This document shows, piece by piece, positions 59,836 through 64,000 of a stretch of 64,000 nt of DNA (positions within the stretch are counted from its first letter, which is position 1; every line of letters starts with the position of its first letter). The DNA is from Polaromonas sp. P2-4. Lineage in GTDB: Bacteria; Pseudomonadota; Gammaproteobacteria; Burkholderiales; Burkholderiaceae_C. The notes under the pieces are model-generated. The model was not told the origin of the DNA. It searched no databases and saw only the letters and a program-made list of their open reading frames with translations. A program made the position numbers and the translations under genes. The stretch lies in assembly GCA_024703855.1 (NCBI GenBank), contig CP087965.1:4084001-4148000 (forward strand), read 5' to 3'.

Positions 59836-60218
59836 GGGCTGGAACCAGAACGGGTGGCGTCCGGTCGCCTCAGCCACATCCTCGATCGAGCAAATGCTCA
59901 TGGTGGAGAGGGTGAATGGGATACTTCGCGGCGCGCGCGCCGTGGATCTCGCCGTCGGCCGTGTTGCATGCCGGTCAGGCCGGTGGGTGCGATAGCCACT
60001 GGCATGGTCGCGTCCTCGCCGACCATCTGCGTGCGCGTAGTGCGGTTTTCCATATTGACTGCCTCGCGCTGGCGCAATCCAATTTCCTGGAAATCGTCCG
60101 AGTTGGCGCGGTAGGTGCGCTCGGTCCAGGAGCCGGGGTCGGCGTAATCGTAGAACATGCGCGGCACGCGGTTTTGCGCCGGTACGCGCAGGTCTTCGAT
60201 ACTGGTGATGACGTGCAA
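59836..60218 (-). pseudogene. FMN-dependent 2-hydroxyacid (lactate) dehydrogenase N-terminal remnant
   Basis: From TTG 60218, preceded by AAGGAG, the frame reads HVITSIEDLRVPAQNRVPRM, FYDYADPGSWTE, then ATMPVAIAPTGLTGMQH, the beginning of the LldD/glycolate oxidase family. Two further frame changes follow (STMSICSIEDV and GRHPFWFQPYF-like pieces) and similarity ends near 59836. About two thirds of the enzyme, including the FMN-site Lys and active-site His, is missing. Confidence 0.8.
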
Positions 60219-60777
60219 GGCAGTCTCCTTATTGGTCGAGTCCAGGTTAGCGAGAGCCCAACCGGGCCTGGTTGAAGCCTGGCCCGGACCATTGAATCTT
60301 TCGGTCCAGGTAATGGTGTCGGTCACTTCTGTTTCTCCAATGGCTAGTGCTATAAGTCGCAATTCTGTGCTGTCGAAATGATTTCTACTTGATCTATCGG
60401 GACATGAAATTGCTATTTCGAGACACCTCCATCGACCTATGTCAGCCCAGGTTCACACTGCACTGAGGTGCCTGCTGTGAAAGCAGGGTTAATACCGATG
60501 TGAAAGGGGTTCATGAAAGGTTGCCTCGGTCAGAAAAGCAAAACACTGAATGAAAAAGTCAGCTTGTGCGATTCAAGCGCGATCATCGAGACGTTCAAAT
60601 CGAGTTTTTCAACAGAATCGGCACGTTGCCGACAATCCGCTATGCGGTAAGCGGACGTTCAGTCAGCGCATCTTTATCGAGCGCCTCTTGATACTCGCGC
60701 ACGGCGCAGAAGACGCCAAGCAATCGCGTCATACCCCGCACGTCGGGGCCGCCCGCGCAAGATACGTGGTTAATTGA
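60219..60777. other. Intergenic stretch between two remnants
   Basis: About 560 bases. A promoter for the truncated lactate dehydrogenase may lie near 60350-60450, which is AT-richer. Open frames here lack family features and I see no RNA gene. Confidence 0.4.
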
Positions 60778-61260
60778 CCGCATACACTTCAACGGCATCG
60801 TCTGCGCATCGAAGGACCTGGAGGCGGTACCCCGGCCGCCAACCCGACGATGGCAGGGTATGCGCGCGAGTACGTGGAATCGAAGCTCGCGCAGATGAAC
60901 CAGATGATGACCGGCAAGGTCAGGCGACTCGTGCTCTCGTTGCTGTCCACGGGACACTGCAGCGCCGACCAGGTCGCAAGCCAGCTCGGTATCGATCGGC
61001 GCACGGTTCACTGCAGGCTCGTGCGCGAGGGCTCGACCTTCACCGGCATCTTCGACGAGGTCCGCACCGGCCTGGCCGTGCGCTATCTTGGGCGGCGCGA
61101 GCGTCCGGTCAGCTACGTCGTGGAGCTGCTCGGATTTTCCGTGCACAGCGCATTCGCCCGCTGGTTTCGCGGTCGCTTTGGCTGTGCAGCGCGAGTGCAT
61201 GGCGCGCGGGCCGCGCGCAGCACGCCCAAGCCGCGCAGCAGCCGTCGCCGGACGGGGCGC
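60778..61260 (+). pseudogene. AraC-family regulator C-terminal fragment
   Basis: FNGIVCASKDLEA in one frame joins, across a shift near 60820, to GYAREYVESKLAQMNQMMTG, GHCSADQVASQLGIDRRTVH, FTGIFDEVRTGLAVRYL and VSYVVELLGFSVHSAFARWF, the two helix-turn-helix motifs of AraC-type regulators of the OruR/ArgR-like group. The N-terminal ligand-binding domain is mostly missing, and the frame shifts again near 61185. It converges with the EthD gene. A more decayed relative lies at 36.3-36.6 kb. Confidence 0.75.
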
Positions 61261-61323
61261 CGAGGTTGCGCGGTCAGGCGGGGCGTCGCTGACGCTCCGG
61301 ATCGCGGCGGCGCGGCCGATCGA

Positions 61324-62011
61324 TCACGCGGGCTCGGGCCAGATCACGCGACGCTCCTCGGTGGTCAGCGTGAAGAAGCCGTCTGCAGCGACAAAGTTCC
61401 TCTCGTCCGGCTTGACGGATTCACGGAACAGTTTCGACTCCACCAGTGTCTGCAGCGCGGCGCCGTCGTCGAACCAAATCTGCGCCACGCCATCGAAACG
61501 CGGCTCGCCCTGTTCATAGGCGGAGGGCAACACGGCACTTTGCACGTAGCGGCGCGGGCCGGGAGCCGACGCGGCTAGGGGCCGTGGACCCCCGCCAGTA
61601 GCGCAGCAGCTCGTCTCGCGTCAGGCCCGCCTTGCGCTTGAAGAAAGTCATCCTCTTCGGTTGCGATTCGTCCCTGTGCATCGGGGCACCGGCGAGAACC
61701 ACGTGATCGACGGTCTGCAGCCGAACGACCTGCTCGATGTCGACGAAATTGTGCTCGTCGGCCAGCACGCCTTCGTGATACTCGCGGCAGTGCCGCAGGG
61801 TTGTGGCCGCAGCCTCGTTCTCGACCCAGATCTCCGCCACGCCATCGAATGGTGGCAGTTGTCCCTGGACGGGTAAGGTCGCGTTCTGCACGTAGCGGCG
61901 CACCCCGGGCAGTTGCTCGACCAGCGGGGCGTGCACATTCCGCCAGTGGCGCAGGAAGGCTTGGCGATCCAAGTCGGCCCGGCGTTTGAAGAGAAAGATG
62001 AGATGGATCAT
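61324..62011 (-). CDS. Tandem EthD-domain protein (one frameshift)
   Basis: Two EthD (dimeric alpha-beta barrel) repeats: the first is MIHLIFLFKRRADLDRQAFL, HWRNVHAPLVEQLPGVRRYV and FDGVAEIWVEN; the second is MTFFKRKAGLTRDELLRYWR, VQSAVLPSAYEQGEPRFDGV and AQIWFDDGAALQ, continuing in another frame (change near 61575) to 61324. About 229 residues. EthD proteins support degradation of ethers and other xenobiotics but the chemical role is unclear. Its start overlaps the SDR stop by four bases, so the two are cotranscribed. Confidence 0.8.
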
Positions 62012-62874
62012 TGCGGCAAGCGGGAAAGCGCCTCGAAAATCCGTGCAAAGCGTTTCTGCAGGCTCGTCTGCAGTTGCGCGTGGGTGAAGATGTAGAACTC
62101 GCCATCGCGGATCGCGCCGAGCACGCGAGCAGCCACCTTCTCCGGTGTCATACCCGCAGCGATGCTGGCGCGCAAGCGCTCGGACGAGCGGCTCGAACGC
62201 TCAGCGATCGACGTCGCGACCGGCCCCGGGCAAAGCACCGAGACGCCTATGCGGCTTCCGTCCAGCTCCTGCTCGAGCGCCTCGGACAGGGCCACCACGC
62301 AGGACTTGGTCGCCGAGTAGGAACCCATCGAGACATCGCGATTCACCCAGAATCCTGCACCCGAGGCGGTGTTGACGATATGGGCTGGCTCGCCATGACG
62401 GCGCAGCAGCAGCGGCACGAAATGACGGATGCCGTGGATCACGCCGAAGACGTTGACGCCGAAAACCCGCGTCCAGTCGTCCTCCGACAGCGATTCGAGA
62501 GCGCCGCTCATCTCGATGCCGGCGTTGTTGAATACCAAATGAACCTTGCCAAGCTGGGCCTCGAACTCGGATGCCGCAGCGCGCACGTCGGCATCCCGCG
62601 CAACGTCGAGCACGCGTGTGTATATGCGCCTCCCGGTCGAGGCAAGCTGCGCACGTGCGGCTTCAAGCCCGCGTGCATCGATGTCGGCGAGCGCGAGGTC
62701 GACACCGGATGCCGCGAGCGCGTGCGCCAGCGCCAGGCCGATGCCCGACGCAGCACCGGTGATGATGGCCGCCTTGCCTTCGAAATCGCGAAAGCTGGGC
62801 GACGTCAGGGCGCCGGGCAGCCTCTCTTCGGGTGCGCCTCGGCCGTGGTTGCTCGTCGGTGTTTCATGTGTCAT
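62008..62874 (-). CDS. Short-chain dehydrogenase/reductase
   Basis: An intact 288-residue classical SDR with about 30 extra N-terminal residues: TGAASGIGLALAHALA (cofactor loop) followed by ALADIDARGLE (acidic residue favouring NAD), FNNAGIEMSG, catalytic Ser in VNTASGAG and SYSATK. It oxidises or reduces an alcohol/ketone pair; the substrate is unknown. It is coupled to the EthD gene (four-base overlap) and lies 69 bases downstream of the serine-hydrolase-fold gene on the same strand. Confidence 0.88.
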   Translation of the reverse strand: MTHETPTSNHGRGAPEERLPGALTSPSFRDFEGKAAIITGAASGIGLALAHALAASGVDLALADIDARGLEAARAQLASTGRRIYTRVLDVARDADVRAAASEFEAQLGKVHLVFNNAGIEMSGALESLSEDDWTRVFGVNVFGVIHGIRHFVPLLLRRHGEPAHIVNTASGAGFWVNRDVSMGSYSATKSCVVALSEALEQELDGSRIGVSVLCPGPVATSIAERSSRSSERLRASIAAGMTPEKVAARVLGAIRDGEFYIFTHAQLQTSLQKRFARIFEALSRLPQ

Positions 62875-62943
62875 GGTTGTCCTCGATCGTCGGGCTTCGG
62901 TGGTCGGGCTTCGGTGGTCAGGCGGGGGCGGCCAGCCATGCGC

Positions 62944-64000
62944 TCAGTCTTCCAGTGCCCCGTAAACGACGTTGCGTAGGAACGCCCGGTACCACGCGCG
63001 CGTGGCCATGTCGTTCTCCTGCAGCATCAGGATGGTGATCAGTTGCTCCTGCGGATCTGCCCAGAAATAGGTGCCGAGCGCACCACCCCAGTAGAAGTCG
63101 CCCACCGAGCCGGGGACCGGACTCATGCCCTTCGTTTTGCGCACGCCTACGGCCAGCCCATGGCTCTGTCCGAATTCGGGCAGCGGCGCATTGATGCCTA
63201 GGCCCCTTGTCGAACTTCCGTAGTCCAGTGTTGGCGGTAGGTGATCGTTCAGCATCAGTTCCACGCTCTTGCGCGACAGTAAACGTGCTGCGTCGAGCGT
63301 GCCGCTATTCAACAGCATCTGGCAGAAGCGAGCGTAATCGCCTGCGGTGGACAGAAGGCCGGCACCGCCGGAGAACCACTGCGGAGGATTGGTCGCGTCG
63401 TAGTCAAACAGCACGCCCTTGGGTCCGGCGGGGTCGTTGCGCGGCATTGCCAAGCCAGCACCACCTTGCGCGGCCAAACGGAAGCCGGTCCTGTTCATGC
63501 CCAGCGGGCGCGCTACACGGTCGATGACGAAGCGTTCGAGATCCGTGCCCGACACCACCTCGATGATGCGTCCGAGCACGTCGGTGGACATGCCGTACTC
63601 GAACGCGGTTCCAGGCTGGCATTGCAGCGGCAGGGCGGCCAGCTTGGCAACCATCTCCGCATTGGTCTGTCGACCGTCCAGCAGATTGTGCTCATGACGA
63701 TACAGGCGCTGGACCAGGGAATCGCCAAACGGGCCGTAGGTCAATCCGGAGGTGTGCCTGAACAAGTCGTGCACGGTGATCGCGCGCTGTGCCGGTTCGA
63801 GTTCCAGGTGGCGTTGTCCGGTCGCGGCATCGATCTTCTCGACGCCCACATGCATGTGACTGAACTCCGGCAGAAAGTCCGCCACCGGGTCACCCAACGC
63901 CAGCAGGCCTTGCTCCAGCAGCATGAGGGCGGCCACGCCGACCAGGGGTCGGGTCATTGCGGCGATGCGGAAGACTGAATCGCGGCGCATCTTGCAGGAC
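62944..64000 (-). CDS. Serine hydrolase (beta-lactamase class C fold) lacking the usual SxxK, 5' end beyond window
   Basis: The frame runs to the right edge of the window, so the N-terminus is missing; about 350 residues are visible. The fold is clear from VHDLFRHTSGLTYGPFGDSL, FEYGMSTDVLGRIIEVVSG, GVLFDYDATNPPQWFSGGAG and FYWGGALGTYFWADP. Where relatives have SMTK (nucleophile Ser and Lys base) this protein reads FRIAAMTRPL, so both catalytic residues appear replaced. It may be a non-catalytic member or use another mechanism. The upstream codons SCKMRRDSVF show that Met near 63990 is internal. Confidence 0.78.
   Translation of the reverse strand, partial: SCKMRRDSVFRIAAMTRPLVGVAALMLLEQGLLALGDPVADFLPEFSHMHVGVEKIDAATGQRHLELEPAQRAITVHDLFRHTSGLTYGPFGDSLVQRLYRHEHNLLDGRQTNAEMVAKLAALPLQCQPGTAFEYGMSTDVLGRIIEVVSGTDLERFVIDRVARPLGMNRTGFRLAAQGGAGLAMPRNDPAGPKGVLFDYDATNPPQWFSGGAGLLSTAGDYARFCQMLLNSGTLDAARLLSRKSVELMLNDHLPPTLDYGSSTRGLGINAPLPEFGQSHGLAVGVRKTKGMSPVPGSVGDFYWGGALGTYFWADPQEQLITILMLQENDMATRAWYRAFLRNVVYGALED

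Overview
The window looks like a chromosomal stretch of a Burkholderiales bacterium, most likely Comamonadaceae (Polaromonas/Rhodoferax/Variovorax type). The reasons are high GC, three tripartite-tricarboxylate-type periplasmic binding proteins (Bug/TctC) with no membrane partners, a Burkholderiales-type porin, a three-gene proton-translocating transhydrogenase, fused indolepyruvate:ferredoxin oxidoreductases, and a short intergenic dyad of the kind common in that family. This placement is inference from gene content.

Layout. 0-5.3 kb is ordinary housekeeping sequence: lipoprotein, zinc peptidase, RhlE-like helicase, ApaH, CorC/HlyC-type membrane protein. 5.7-9.6 kb is accessory: an AT-rich two-gene membrane locus (RDD domain) and a left-truncated IS21 element that abuts broken SDR and MFS genes. 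10-13.8 kb is a sulfite module: a YeiE-like LysR regulator divergent from YeiH, then a Tat-exported molybdenum sulfite dehydrogenase (SorA) and its cytochrome c (SorB). 13.8-15.05 kb is a graveyard of IS3, DUF3422 and GST fragments. 15-19 kb holds an MDR oxidoreductase and pntAA-pntAB-pntB. 19.2-28.9 kb holds copy A of a duplicated catabolic block: TauD, quinone-oxidoreductase-like and two orphan small genes on the minus strand; SuyA-like, SuyB-like, GntR and Ldh2-type dehydrogenase on the plus strand. A fused indolepyruvate oxidoreductase follows. 28.9-43 kb carries Bug proteins, a beta-oxidation trio (thiolase, 3-hydroxyacyl-CoA dehydrogenase, acyl-CoA dehydrogenase), aldehyde dehydrogenase, GMC oxidoreductase, DUF3422 and a LysR regulator. 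44.9-51.9 kb is a minus-strand operon of APH-type kinase, DUF6285-like protein, SDR, acyl-CoA dehydrogenase and a second indolepyruvate oxidoreductase; the first four resemble the LvaA-LvaD set for 4-hydroxyacyl-CoA handling. 52-57.5 kb is copy B of the duplicated block, with its regulator gene cut down in frame. 57.8-64 kb contains truncated genes, an IS21 end, a porin, an EthD protein, an SDR and a serine-hydrolase-fold protein.

How it may work together. The two blocks share an identical divergent control region with a 13-base inverted repeat, and only copy A keeps a plausible complete GntR regulator. A SuyAB-like lyase, an Ldh2-family dehydrogenase and a TauD-family dioxygenase, about 6-8 kb from sulfite export and oxidation genes, suggest a sulfonate or hydroxy-acid catabolic island. 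The indolepyruvate oxidoreductases and beta-oxidation genes would take the resulting 2-oxo acids to acyl-CoA and acetyl-CoA. This is a hypothesis.

Caution. About 50 single- or double-base frameshifts interrupt otherwise well-conserved genes, including housekeeping genes. Several are lost bases in runs of A or in GC repeats. Much of this is probably consensus error, so frameshifted genes are listed as CDS when the whole protein can be reassembled across frames, and as pseudogenes only when parts are missing.
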